Part shown: positions 15,861-23,359 of the stretch, one piece after another
Layout: the number at the start of each line of letters is the position of its first letter
Position numbering within the stretch: the first letter of the stretch is position 1
Source of the DNA: Desulfuromonadales bacterium
Lineage (GTDB): Bacteria; Desulfobacterota; Desulfuromonadia; Geobacterales; Pseudopelobacteraceae
Reading direction: 5' to 3'
Length of the DNA: 24,904 nt
Assembly (NCBI GenBank): GCA_015688915.1
Contig: JAATGX010000212.1
Span: 1-24,904, forward strand
The notes under the pieces: generated by a model
The model's database searches: none
The model's input: only the letters and a program-made list of their open reading frames with translations
What the model was told of the DNA's origin: nothing
Program-made: the position numbers and the translations under genes

Positions 15861-17252
15861 TCACTCTTCCCCCGTATCCAGCCCGAACTTGGCCAGACGA
15901 TAGCGGAACGAGCGAAACGACATCCCCAGCAGTTCGGCCGCCTTTTTTTTGGCCCCGTTGGTGCGCTCCAGCGCCTTCAGCAGATACTGCTTCTCAAGGT
16001 TTTCCAGAAGCAGCTCCAGGGCAATACCCTCCCCGGGGATCGCCACCTCGGTGCACAGACAGGGGGAACCGCCGCTTACCACCTGCTTTGGCAGGTTTAC
16101 CTCCGAGATGATCGAAGTATCCAGGATCAGGCTCCGCTCGACAATGTTCTCCAATTCACGGATATTTCCGGGGAACGGGTAGTTCATCAAGGCCTTGAGG
16201 GCCGCCGGAGTGATGACCTCCCCCCGGGGCGCCGCCGCGCTGAACTTGCGGAAGAAACTATCCACCAGCAGCGGGATGTCTTCGATCCGCTCCCGGAGCG
16301 GCGGCAAAAGGATCTGCATCACATTGATGCGGTAGAACAGGTCCTCGCGGAAACCGCCCTCTTTGACCTGGACGTCCAGGTCGCGGTTGGAGGCGGTCAG
16401 GATGCGCACGTCGGTCTTCCTGACGACCGAGTCCCCTACCCTTCGGAACTCCCGTTCCTGGAGGACGCGAAGCAGCTTGGTCTGCATGAGCAGCGGCAAC
16501 TCGCCGATTTCGTCCAGGAACAGGGTGCCGCCCTCGGCCTGTTCGAACAGGCCCGGCCGGTCCGCCACCGCCCCGGTGAAGGAACCCTTCTTGTGGCCGA
16601 ATAGCTCGCTCTCGATCAATGTTTCCGGGATGGCGCCGCAGTTCACGGCAATGAACGATTTTGCGCTGCGTGGGCTGCTGCCGTGGATGGCCCGTGCCAC
16701 AAGCTCCTTGCCGGTTCCGCTCTCCCCCTGGATCATGACCGAGCTGTTGCCTGGCGCCACCTTGCGGATCAGCGCGAAGATCTCCTTCATCCGGGGGCTG
16801 GCGGCAATGATGCCACAGAAGCTGTCCCGCTCGTGCGCATGCAGCCTCAACACGCTGTTCTCGCGCTTCAACTCGCTTTTTTCCAGGGCGTTCTTGACAA
16901 GTTGCTTGACCTCCTCGATCTTGAAAGGCTTGGCAATGTAATCGTAGGCCCCCAATTTCATGGCCTCCACCGCCTGCTCGGCCTCGGAGAAGGCGGTGAT
17001 CATCAGCACGGCAGTATCCGGAGAGCTGGACTTGATCCGGCCCAACAGTTCGATGCCGTTCAGACCCGGCATCTGCACATCGGAGATTACCAGGTCGAAC
17101 AGGCCCTTTTCCAGGTGCGCCAGCGCATCGGCCGCACTGGCGGCGGATGCCATCTCGTATCCTTCCCGTTCCAGCAGGATGGTGAGGAACTCCCGCATAC
17201 TCAGTTCGTCGTCGACGATCAGGATTCTGGTTTTCATGGGTACTCCCGGCAT
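15861..17252 (-). CDS. pilR: Sigma54-dependent response regulator PilR
   Basis: Activates sigma54 transcription of pilA when phosphorylated. 463 residues from ATG 17252. Receiver domain: acidic pair Asp14-Asp15, phospho-acceptor Asp58 (DLVISDVQMPG), Lys108 in IAKPF. AAA+ domain: Walker A GESGTGKE (176-183), the sigma54-contact loop GSFTGA (223-228, Ser in place of the commoner Ala), Walker B GGTLFLDEIG (241-250). A Fis-type helix-turn-helix is at about 420-457 (AKKKAAELLGMSFRSFRYRLAKFG). ATG 17252 has AGGGGGAG 5 nt upstream; ATG 17237 (MKTRILIVDDE) has GGGAG and is a fair alternative. The stop lies directly before the pilA promoter region. No pilS is adjacent: the neighbour on the other side is a divergent GGDEF-EAL gene. 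Confidence 0.93.
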   Translation of the reverse strand: MPGVPMKTRILIVDDELSMREFLTILLEREGYEMASAASAADALAHLEKGLFDLVISDVQMPGLNGIELLGRIKSSSPDTAVLMITAFSEAEQAVEAMKLGAYDYIAKPFKIEEVKQLVKNALEKSELKRENSVLRLHAHERDSFCGIIAASPRMKEIFALIRKVAPGNSSVMIQGESGTGKELVARAIHGSSPRSAKSFIAVNCGAIPETLIESELFGHKKGSFTGAVADRPGLFEQAEGGTLFLDEIGELPLLMQTKLLRVLQEREFRRVGDSVVRKTDVRILTASNRDLDVQVKEGGFREDLFYRINVMQILLPPLRERIEDIPLLVDSFFRKFSAAAPRGEVITPAALKALMNYPFPGNIRELENIVERSLILDTSIISEVNLPKQVVSGGSPCLCTEVAIPGEGIALELLLENLEKQYLLKALERTNGAKKKAAELLGMSFRSFRYRLAKFGLDTGEE

Positions 17253-17288
17253 GTATTCTCCCCCTTGCCGCATGTAATTTGCGGACAA

Positions 17289-17368
17289 TACCATGGTTGG
17301 CCCGTCATGTTAAGTAGCAGTCATTACCATGCTGTTTTTGTGGTATGCAGATGAGTCGACGGTATGAT
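17289..17368. promoter_or_regulatory. pilR / GGDEF-EAL divergent control region with TACCATG half-sites
   Basis: The 151-bp gap 17253-17403 holds TACCATG at 17289-17295 and again at 17325-17331, 36 bp apart, plus the reverse-facing TGGTATG at 17341-17347 and GGTATG at 17361-17366. TACCA (17325-17329) and TGGTA (17341-17345) form an inverted repeat. A poor sigma70-like pair, TTGTGG (17338-17343) and TATGAT (17363-17368) with a 19-bp spacer, faces the GGDEF-EAL gene and overlaps these sites. The repeats suggest an operator shared by both genes, but no known regulator site is recognised. Confidence 0.3.
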
Positions 17369-17403
17369 ATAAGACACAAAAAATCACCGGCTAAGGCTTT
17401 AAT

Positions 17404-19947
17404 ATGGCAACAACTACCCCTTCCATCCAAAACCGTTTTTCCCTGCCCTGCGGCACTGCCGAATGCAGCGCCATCCACACTGGCCTGAACGAAGCGCTTG
17501 CAGACGTCCTGAAAGGCGATTCCCTGTTTCGCATCATGTCCGACAACGCCCCGGTCATGATCTGGATGACCGACGATCACGGCAAGAGTATTTTTTTCAA
17601 TAAAACGTGGCTCAACTTTACCGGCAGGGCGTACGAGCAGGAACTGGGGGACGGCTGGCTGGAGGGGGTCCATCCCGATGACCGGCCCGTTCTGCGGGAA
17701 ATGCACGTGAAACGCCCGGAGGCTCAGCCTCCCCGCCGGACCGAATACCGGCTGCGCTCGGCAGACGGCAGCTATTGTTGGGTTCTGAACTTCAGCGCGC
17801 CCTATTTCACCTCCACCGGCCTGTTTTGCGGTTTTATCAACACCTGCCTGGACATCACCGAGAACAAGGACGCCGAAGCCAGACGGAGTGAGTCCGAAAA
17901 AGCTCTCACAACCGTTTTCAACAGTGTCTACGACGCCATCTTCCTCCATGATATCGATGGACGGGTCGTGGACGTGAACAACCAGATGCTCGAGCTGTAT
18001 CGGGTCACCAAAGAGGAAGCGCTCTCCATGACCATCGAAGAGCATTTTTCCAGCCCGGACAACGACATGTCATTTCTTCCCGACGTCTGGCATAAGGTGC
18101 TCGACGGAGAGACCATGCTGTTCGAATGGAAAGCCCGTCGCCCCCACGACGGGTCGGAGTTCGAGGTTGAGGTTTTCCTGCGCAGGATCGAACTCTGCGG
18201 AAAGGGTGCCATCATCGCGACTGTCCGCGACATTCACTCCCGGAAAGAGATGGAGCGGAGACTGATGATGGCGGCAAAGGTCTTTGAACATTCCATCGAA
18301 GGCATTTCCATCACCAATACCGGCGGGATTATCGAAATGGTCAATCCCGCCTTTACGCATATAACCGGTTACACGGCGGAAGAGGCCATCGGAAAGAACC
18401 CCCGCCTCCTTAAATCCGAGCATCATACACCTGAATTCTACCGGGAAATGTGGAATTCACTCACCTGCAAAGGGCAATGGTCCGGCGAGATATGGAACCG
18501 CCGCAAGAACGGCGAGGCCTATCCCGAATGGCTGAACATCAATGCCATCCAGGATAAAGACGGCTCCACCACCCATTATGTCGGCATCTTCCACGACATT
18601 TCCGAGATCAAGAAGAACCAGGAGGCGATCCAGTACCAGGCCCATCACGACGCCCTGACCGGGTTGCCCAACCGCACCCTGTTCAAAGACCGCCTCCTCA
18701 TGGCCATCAACCATGCCCAGCGGCACCAGCAGAAGGTGGCATTGCTGTTTCTCGACCTGGACAATTTCAAGAACGTCAACGACAGCCTGGGACATGCCTG
18801 CGGAGACCTGCTGCTCAAGGAGGTCGCCGACCGCCTGGCGCTGACGGTCCGTGAAGAGGATAGCATCGCGAGGCTGGGTGGCGACGAATTCACCGTCATA
18901 CTTGCCGAGGCGAACGACCTGGAGGTGGAAGGGATAGCCAGGATCGCCAGAAGGATTGTCGATGAGATCAACCTGCCGATCCTGCTTCAGGAGCACGAGC
19001 TCTTCGTCGGGGCAAGCATCGGCATCAGCATCTATCCCGATGACGGGACCGACCCCGAAGTCCTGACAAAATGCGCGGATATGGCCATGTACCGGGCCAA
19101 GGAGCATGGTCGGAACACCTTTCAGTTTTTCACGCCCGGCCTGGAGGCAAAGGCGCTCCGGCGGCTGTCTCTGGAAACCGAATTTCGCAAGGCGATGGAG
19201 CAGCAGGAGCTGGTCGTCTATTATCAGCCAAAAATAAACCTGGAAACCGGGGCCATATGCGGCTTCGAGGCGCTGGTCCGCTGGAAGAAACAGGATGGCA
19301 CCATAGTGCCGCCGTCGGATTTCATTCCGCTGGCCGAGGAAACCGGCCTTATCGTTCCCCTGGGTGAATTCGTGCTGGACACCGCCTGCGGGCAATTGAA
19401 ACAGTGGATCGACAGCGGCCACAGTGACCTGACCATGGCGGTGAACATCTCCGCCCGACAGTTCTGGTTCAACCACCTCCCCCGGACCATCCGGACTATC
19501 GTGGAACGTCACGGGGTCGCACCGGAATCGATTGAACTGGAAATTACCGAGAGCCTGCTGATGCACAACGTGGACAAGGCAATCACTACCCTCCGCCAGC
19601 TCAAGGAGATGGGATTCCGGCTTGCCCTGGATGATTTCGGCACCGGCTACTCGTCGCTCTACTATCTCAAACGCTTCCCCATAGATTCACTCAAGATAGA
19701 CCGCTCCTTTGTCATGGACATTCCCGACGACAGCGACGACATGGCGATTGCCGAATCGATCGTATCCCTTGCCCGCAGCATGAAACTGACGGTAATCGCC
19801 GAAGGTGTGGAAACGGCCGCCCAGCTCGCGTTCCTGAAGCAGGTCGATTGCGACTTCTTCCAGGGGTATCTCTTCAGTCCCGCGCGAAGTGCGGTGGAGA
19901 TCGAGGATATGCTCGCGAACGGCCGAATCATGGATATGGGCTGCTGA
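17404..19947 (+). CDS. Triple-PAS GGDEF-EAL protein (cyclic di-GMP synthesis and breakdown)
   Basis: 847 residues, no membrane segment, so a cytoplasmic sensor. Three PAS domains lie at about 36-152, 163-280 and 285-403. The GGDEF domain (405-577) has an intact GGDEF at 492-496 and an inhibitory-site RxxD at 483-486 (REED), exactly five residues before it. The EAL domain (585-835) has EAL at 622-624 plus NISARQF (681), ELEITES (711), ALDDFGTGYSS (Asp743, Asp744), SLKID (Lys764), AEGVET (Glu800) and QGYLFS (Gln820). Both activities are therefore possible from sequence; which dominates cannot be told. PAS ligands are unknown. ATG 17404 has only a weak AAGG upstream. It is divergent from pilR with a 151-bp shared control region, which hints at a link between c-di-GMP and pili but does not show it. 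Confidence 0.95.
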   Translation: MATTTPSIQNRFSLPCGTAECSAIHTGLNEALADVLKGDSLFRIMSDNAPVMIWMTDDHGKSIFFNKTWLNFTGRAYEQELGDGWLEGVHPDDRPVLREMHVKRPEAQPPRRTEYRLRSADGSYCWVLNFSAPYFTSTGLFCGFINTCLDITENKDAEARRSESEKALTTVFNSVYDAIFLHDIDGRVVDVNNQMLELYRVTKEEALSMTIEEHFSSPDNDMSFLPDVWHKVLDGETMLFEWKARRPHDGSEFEVEVFLRRIELCGKGAIIATVRDIHSRKEMERRLMMAAKVFEHSIEGISITNTGGIIEMVNPAFTHITGYTAEEAIGKNPRLLKSEHHTPEFYREMWNSLTCKGQWSGEIWNRRKNGEAYPEWLNINAIQDKDGSTTHYVGIFHDISEIKKNQEAIQYQAHHDALTGLPNRTLFKDRLLMAINHAQRHQQKVALLFLDLDNFKNVNDSLGHACGDLLLKEVADRLALTVREEDSIARLGGDEFTVILAEANDLEVEGIARIARRIVDEINLPILLQEHELFVGASIGISIYPDDGTDPEVLTKCADMAMYRAKEHGRNTFQFFTPGLEAKALRRLSLETEFRKAMEQQELVVYYQPKINLETGAICGFEALVRWKKQDGTIVPPSDFIPLAEETGLIVPLGEFVLDTACGQLKQWIDSGHSDLTMAVNISARQFWFNHLPRTIRTIVERHGVAPESIELEITESLLMHNVDKAITTLRQLKEMGFRLALDDFGTGYSSLYYLKRFPIDSLKIDRSFVMDIPDDSDDMAIAESIVSLARSMKLTVIAEGVETAAQLAFLKQVDCDFFQGYLFSPARSAVEIEDMLANGRIMDMGC

Positions 19948-19968
19948 ACCCCTTTCTTTTCAGGTCGG

Positions 19969-19997
19969 TTGTGATATAACAAGACGTGCCGTATACA
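19969..19997 (+). promoter_or_regulatory. Candidate sigma70 promoter for eno
   Basis: TTGTGA (19969-19974), 17 bp, TATACA (19992-19997); each hexamer matches consensus at 4 of 6 positions. The transcript would start near 20004 with a leader of about 57 nt. In that leader TGGAG (20016-20020) and CTCCA (20026-20030) form a 5-bp hairpin followed by TTTTT, a weak terminator-like shape that could mark the end of the upstream gene's transcript or act in the leader. Confidence 0.4.
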
Positions 19998-20060
19998 CCT
20001 TCAAACCGTTTCAGGTGGAGTAGTTCTCCATTTTTATTACTTTTTTCAAGGGGGCAGTTC

Positions 20061-21350
20061 ATGAGTGAGATTGTAGATGTCTATGCCAGGGAGATCCTCG
20101 ATTCCCGCGGCAACCCCACCCTGGAGGTGGAGGTATTTCTTGAATCCGGAGCCTTCGGGCGCGCGGCTGTTCCGTCCGGCGCATCCACCGGCGAACGCGA
20201 GGCCCTGGAACTGCGTGACGGCGACAAGAGCCGCTACCTGGGAAAAGGGGTGCTCAAGGCGGTTGACAACGTCAACAACCTGATCGCGGACGAATTGACC
20301 GGCATGGATGCCGACGACCAGGTCGGCATTGATATGAAGATGCTGGAACTGGACGGCACCGAGTACAAGAGCAAGCTGGGCGCCAACGCCATCCTGGGCG
20401 TGTCCCTGGCCGTGGCCAAGGCCGCCGCCGAGGAGGCGGGGCAGCCGTTGTACAAATACATCGGGGGAGCCGGGGCCCGGGAGTTGCCGCTGCCCATGAT
20501 GAACATCATCAACGGCGGCGCCCACGCGGACAACAACGTGGATATCCAGGAGTTCATGATCATGCCGGCCGGGGCAACCTGCTTTGCCGAGGCGCTGCGC
20601 ATGGGGGCCGAGGTGTTCCACGCCCTCAAAGGGGTGCTCAAGTCCAGGGGGCACGGCACCGCCGTGGGGGACGAGGGTGGTTTCGCGCCCAACCTCAAGT
20701 CCAACGAGGAAGCTTTGGAGGTGATCATGGAGGCCATCGAGAAGGCCGGGTACAAGCCGGGCACGGATGTCCTGCTGGCCCTGGACGTGGCCTCGTCTGA
20801 ACTGTTCGCGGATGGCGTTTACACCCTGGAGAACGAGGCCGAGCCCAAGAAAACCGCTGACCAGTTGATCGACTTCTATGAGAACCTGGTCAACAAGTAC
20901 CCGATCATCTCCATTGAGGACGGCATGGCCGAAAACGACTGGGACGGCTGGAAAAAACTGATCGACCGCCTGGGCAAGCGGATCCAGATCGTGGGGGACG
21001 ACCTGTTCGTCACCAATCCCAAGATACTGAAAGAAGGGATCAAAAAGGGGATCGCCAACTCGATCCTGATCAAGCTCAACCAGATCGGCACCCTGACCGA
21101 GACCTTGGAGGCCATAGAGATGGCCAAACGGGCTGGCTACACCACGGTCATCTCCCATCGTTCGGGCGAGACCGAGGACACCACCCTGGCCGACCTGGCC
21201 GTGGCGGTCAACGCCGGCCAGATCAAGACCGGTTCCCTCTGCCGCACCGACCGGGTGGCCAAGTACAACCAATTGCTGCGCATTGAGGACGAACTGGACA
21301 CCTGCGCCCTGTTCAGGGGCGCCGATGTATTCTACAACGTGAAGAAATAA
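20061..21350 (+). CDS. eno: Enolase
   Basis: Converts 2-phosphoglycerate to phosphoenolpyruvate; cytoplasmic, glycolysis and gluconeogenesis. 429 residues, the usual length. It begins MSEIVDVYAREILDSRGNPT. Active-site residues by family alignment are His156, Glu165, Glu205 (GDEGGFAPNL), the magnesium ligands Asp242, Glu286 (SIEDGMAENDW) and Asp313 (GDDLFVTN), Lys338 (LIKLNQIGT), His366 (SHRSGETED) and Lys389. ATG 20061 has AAGGGGG 6 nt upstream; the longer frame from 19986 is unsupported. Next downstream is pgi, another glycolytic gene, but a repeat and a terminator lie between them. Confidence 0.98.
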   Translation: MSEIVDVYAREILDSRGNPTLEVEVFLESGAFGRAAVPSGASTGEREALELRDGDKSRYLGKGVLKAVDNVNNLIADELTGMDADDQVGIDMKMLELDGTEYKSKLGANAILGVSLAVAKAAAEEAGQPLYKYIGGAGARELPLPMMNIINGGAHADNNVDIQEFMIMPAGATCFAEALRMGAEVFHALKGVLKSRGHGTAVGDEGGFAPNLKSNEEALEVIMEAIEKAGYKPGTDVLLALDVASSELFADGVYTLENEAEPKKTADQLIDFYENLVNKYPIISIEDGMAENDWDGWKKLIDRLGKRIQIVGDDLFVTNPKILKEGIKKGIANSILIKLNQIGTLTETLEAIEMAKRAGYTTVISHRSGETEDTTLADLAVAVNAGQIKTGSLCRTDRVAKYNQLLRIEDELDTCALFRGADVFYNVKK

Positions 21351-21378
21351 CACATAACCCATCACTATGTAATGCTCA

Positions 21379-21514
21379 TTCCAATAAGCATTCAAGCTGA
21401 CATCTTACCACCCCTAGCCCCTCCTGAAACAGGAGGGGGATTATAAGCTCCCCTCCTTGATAAAGAGGGGTCGGGGGTGGCCGCTTTTGGTGTCATCTTG
21501 AATGCAACTTGGAA
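21379..21514. repeat. 136-bp palindromic MITE-like element between eno and pgi
   Basis: The ends TTCCAAnnnGCATTCAAG (from 21379) and CTTGAATGCnnnTTGGAA (to 21514) are inverted copies, continuing inward through TGACA/TGTCA and CCACCCC (21408-21414)/GGGGTGG (21474-21480). Inside lie two separate hairpins: a perfect 9-bp stem CCCCTCCTG/CAGGAGGGG with loop AAA (21418-21438), and CCCCTCCTT/AAAGAGGGG with one mismatch and loop GAT (21450-21470). No coding frame, transposase or clear target duplication is seen. The nested build suggests a non-autonomous mobile repeat or REP-like element. Confidence 0.82.
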
Positions 21515-21519
21515 CAAAG

Positions 21520-21543
21520 AAGGCGGGATCAGTCCCGCCTTTT
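21520..21543 (+). terminator. Intrinsic terminator between the repeat and pgi
   Basis: AAGGCGGGA (21520-21528) and TCCCGCCTT (21533-21541) form a perfect 9-bp stem with loop TCAG, then TT. It ends only 28 bp before the pgi ATG at 21572, so it either ends eno transcripts or lies in the pgi leader as an attenuator. Confidence 0.8.
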
Positions 21544-21571
21544 ACGTATCCACAATTCGAGGAGGATGATC

Positions 21572-23161
21572 ATGGACGCTGGCGCATTATGGGACCGCTA
21601 CAACCGTTACCTCTGCAATAGCCCGGAGATCGGGCTTTCCCTCGATATCAGCCGAATGAACTTCGACGACGCGTTCCTGAATCGCCTGGAACCGACCATG
21701 CAACGGGCCTTCCTCGCCATGGCCGCATTGGAGGAAGGGGTCATCGCCAACCCGGACGAACACCGCATGGTGGGACACTACTGGCTGCGCAACCCGGCCA
21801 TTGCCCCTACCCCAGAGATACGCGCCGAAATCGAGGCGGCCATCGCCAAGGTGCGGAACTTCACCAATGACGTCCATGGCGGCATCATCCGCACCGCAAC
21901 GGGCGAGACCTTCACCAGGCTATTGGTGATCGGGATCGGCGGCTCGGCCCTGGGGCCGCAGTTTGTGGCCGATGCCCTCTCCTCCCCCGACGACCGGCTC
22001 AAACCCTTTTTCCTGGACAACACCGATCCTGACGGCATGGATCGCGTATTTGCGGATCTCGGCGCCGACCTCGCCCGTACTCTGACCATCGTCATCTCCA
22101 AGAGCGGCTCCACCAAAGAGACGCGGAACGGTATGCTGGAGGCCCGGGCCGCCTATCAACGGGCCGGACTGGATTTCAGCCGCCATAGCGTGGCCGTGAC
22201 CGGCGACAACAGTGAACTGGACAAGCTGGCCGCGGCCGAAGGTTGGATCGAGCGGTTTCCCATGTGGGACTGGGTCGGCGGCCGCACCTCGGTTACCTCG
22301 GCCGTGGGCCTGTTGCCAGCGGCGCTCCAGGGGATCGACATCATGGCCCTGCTTGAGGGGGCAAAACGGTGCGACCAGATCACCCGGCGTCCTGTAACCA
22401 TGACCAATCCGGCGGCCCTGGTGGCCCTGATGTGGCATCACGCCACGAACGGCCGGGGCGAAAAGGATCTGGTCATGCTCCCCTACAAGGACCGCCTGCT
22501 GCTCTTTTCCCGTTATCTGCAACAGTTGATCATGGAATCCATCGGCAAGGAATGGGACCTGAATGGTCATGTGGTCAACCAGGGGCTGACGGTCTACGGC
22601 AACAAGGGCTCCACGGACCAGCACGCCTATGTGCAGCAGTTGCGTGAAGGGGTGGCAAATTTCTTCGTGACCTTCATCGAGGTGCTGCAAGACCGGGCTG
22701 GCGCATCTCTGCCGGTGGAGGAGGGGATCACCAGCGGCGACTTCCTGTTCGGTTTTTTCCAGGGCACCCGCACCGCCCTGTACGAGAAGGGGCGGGAGTC
22801 GCTGACCATCACGGTCGAGCGGCTCGACGCCGCCACCATCGGCGCCCTGATCGCCCTGTTCGAGCGGACCGTGGGCCTGTATGCGGCCCTGGTCGGCATC
22901 AACGCCTATCACCAGCCGGGCGTGGAGGCGGGCAAGAAGGCGGCCGGCACGGTCATCGCCCTGCAAAAATCCGCTGTCGAGCTGTTGAAACGGGAGCGGC
23001 GCCCCCTGACCGCCGCCGAAGTCGCCGCGGCCCTGGGCGCGCCGGAGTCAAACGAATCGGTCTTCGCCATCCTGCGGCACTTGGCCGCCAATCCGGACCG
23101 GGGGGTGGGGGTGGAAAAAGCAGGGGATGTCAGTGAGTGGAAGTTTCAGGCAAGGCAGTGA
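21572..23161 (+). CDS. pgi: Glucose-6-phosphate isomerase with C-terminal extension
   Basis: Interconverts glucose-6-phosphate and fructose-6-phosphate. 529 residues from ATG 21572, which has GAGGAGG 6 nt upstream; the in-frame ATG at 21566 directly abuts that site and is less likely. The two sugar-isomerase domains are seen: GIGGSALGPQFVADAL, SKSGSTKETRN (phosphate binding), MWDWVGGRTSVTSAVGL, and the active-site segment KGSTDQHAYVQQLREG with its catalytic His. After about residue 470 comes an extra segment (PLTAAEVAAALG, then SVFAILRHLAANPDRGVGVEKAGDVSEWKF), which looks like a small winged-helix fold; similar tails exist in cyanobacterial-type isomerases. No internal promoter was found between the hairpin at 21520-21543 and the start. 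Confidence 0.95.
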   Translation: MDAGALWDRYNRYLCNSPEIGLSLDISRMNFDDAFLNRLEPTMQRAFLAMAALEEGVIANPDEHRMVGHYWLRNPAIAPTPEIRAEIEAAIAKVRNFTNDVHGGIIRTATGETFTRLLVIGIGGSALGPQFVADALSSPDDRLKPFFLDNTDPDGMDRVFADLGADLARTLTIVISKSGSTKETRNGMLEARAAYQRAGLDFSRHSVAVTGDNSELDKLAAAEGWIERFPMWDWVGGRTSVTSAVGLLPAALQGIDIMALLEGAKRCDQITRRPVTMTNPAALVALMWHHATNGRGEKDLVMLPYKDRLLLFSRYLQQLIMESIGKEWDLNGHVVNQGLTVYGNKGSTDQHAYVQQLREGVANFFVTFIEVLQDRAGASLPVEEGITSGDFLFGFFQGTRTALYEKGRESLTITVERLDAATIGALIALFERTVGLYAALVGINAYHQPGVEAGKKAAGTVIALQKSAVELLKRERRPLTAAEVAAALGAPESNESVFAILRHLAANPDRGVGVEKAGDVSEWKFQARQ

Positions 23162-23164
23162 AAA

Positions 23165-23348
23165 TCTGCCACAAAGACACGGAGACACAGAGAAACCACC
23201 ATGTCTCACACAAACACAAAAAAAGGCCTAATTATGGCTGTTCAAATGCCTCGCCCTTCAAAGGGGGGATAGTTCTGATTTTCGCATGAGGTTCAGATAT
23301 TATGCTTTTCTCCTGCCGTTCTCAGTGTCTCCGTGTCTCTGTGGCAGA
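23165..23348. repeat. 184-bp inverted-repeat element between convergent pgi and hrpB
   Basis: Arms of 30 bp at 23165-23194 and 23319-23348 are reverse complements at 28 of 30 positions; each includes GACACGGAGACAC or its complement and is bounded by TCTGCCAC / GTGGCAGA. They enclose 124 bp without an open frame. The arms share the CACAGAG/CACGGAGA type with the repeat at 1439-1528. It starts 4 bp after the pgi stop and ends 11 bp before the hrpB stop, filling the convergent gap, so it might also end transcription from either side, though no U-tract is clear. Confidence 0.85.
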
Positions 23349-23359
23349 AGTCAACGTTA

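Noticed and set aside
16363..16941. Plus-strand frame opposite pilR
   Set aside because: Lies opposite the AAA+ domain of pilR, whose motifs are intact; no independent support.
20046..21395. Minus-strand frame of 449 codons opposite eno
   Set aside because: Shadow of eno with no domain likeness.
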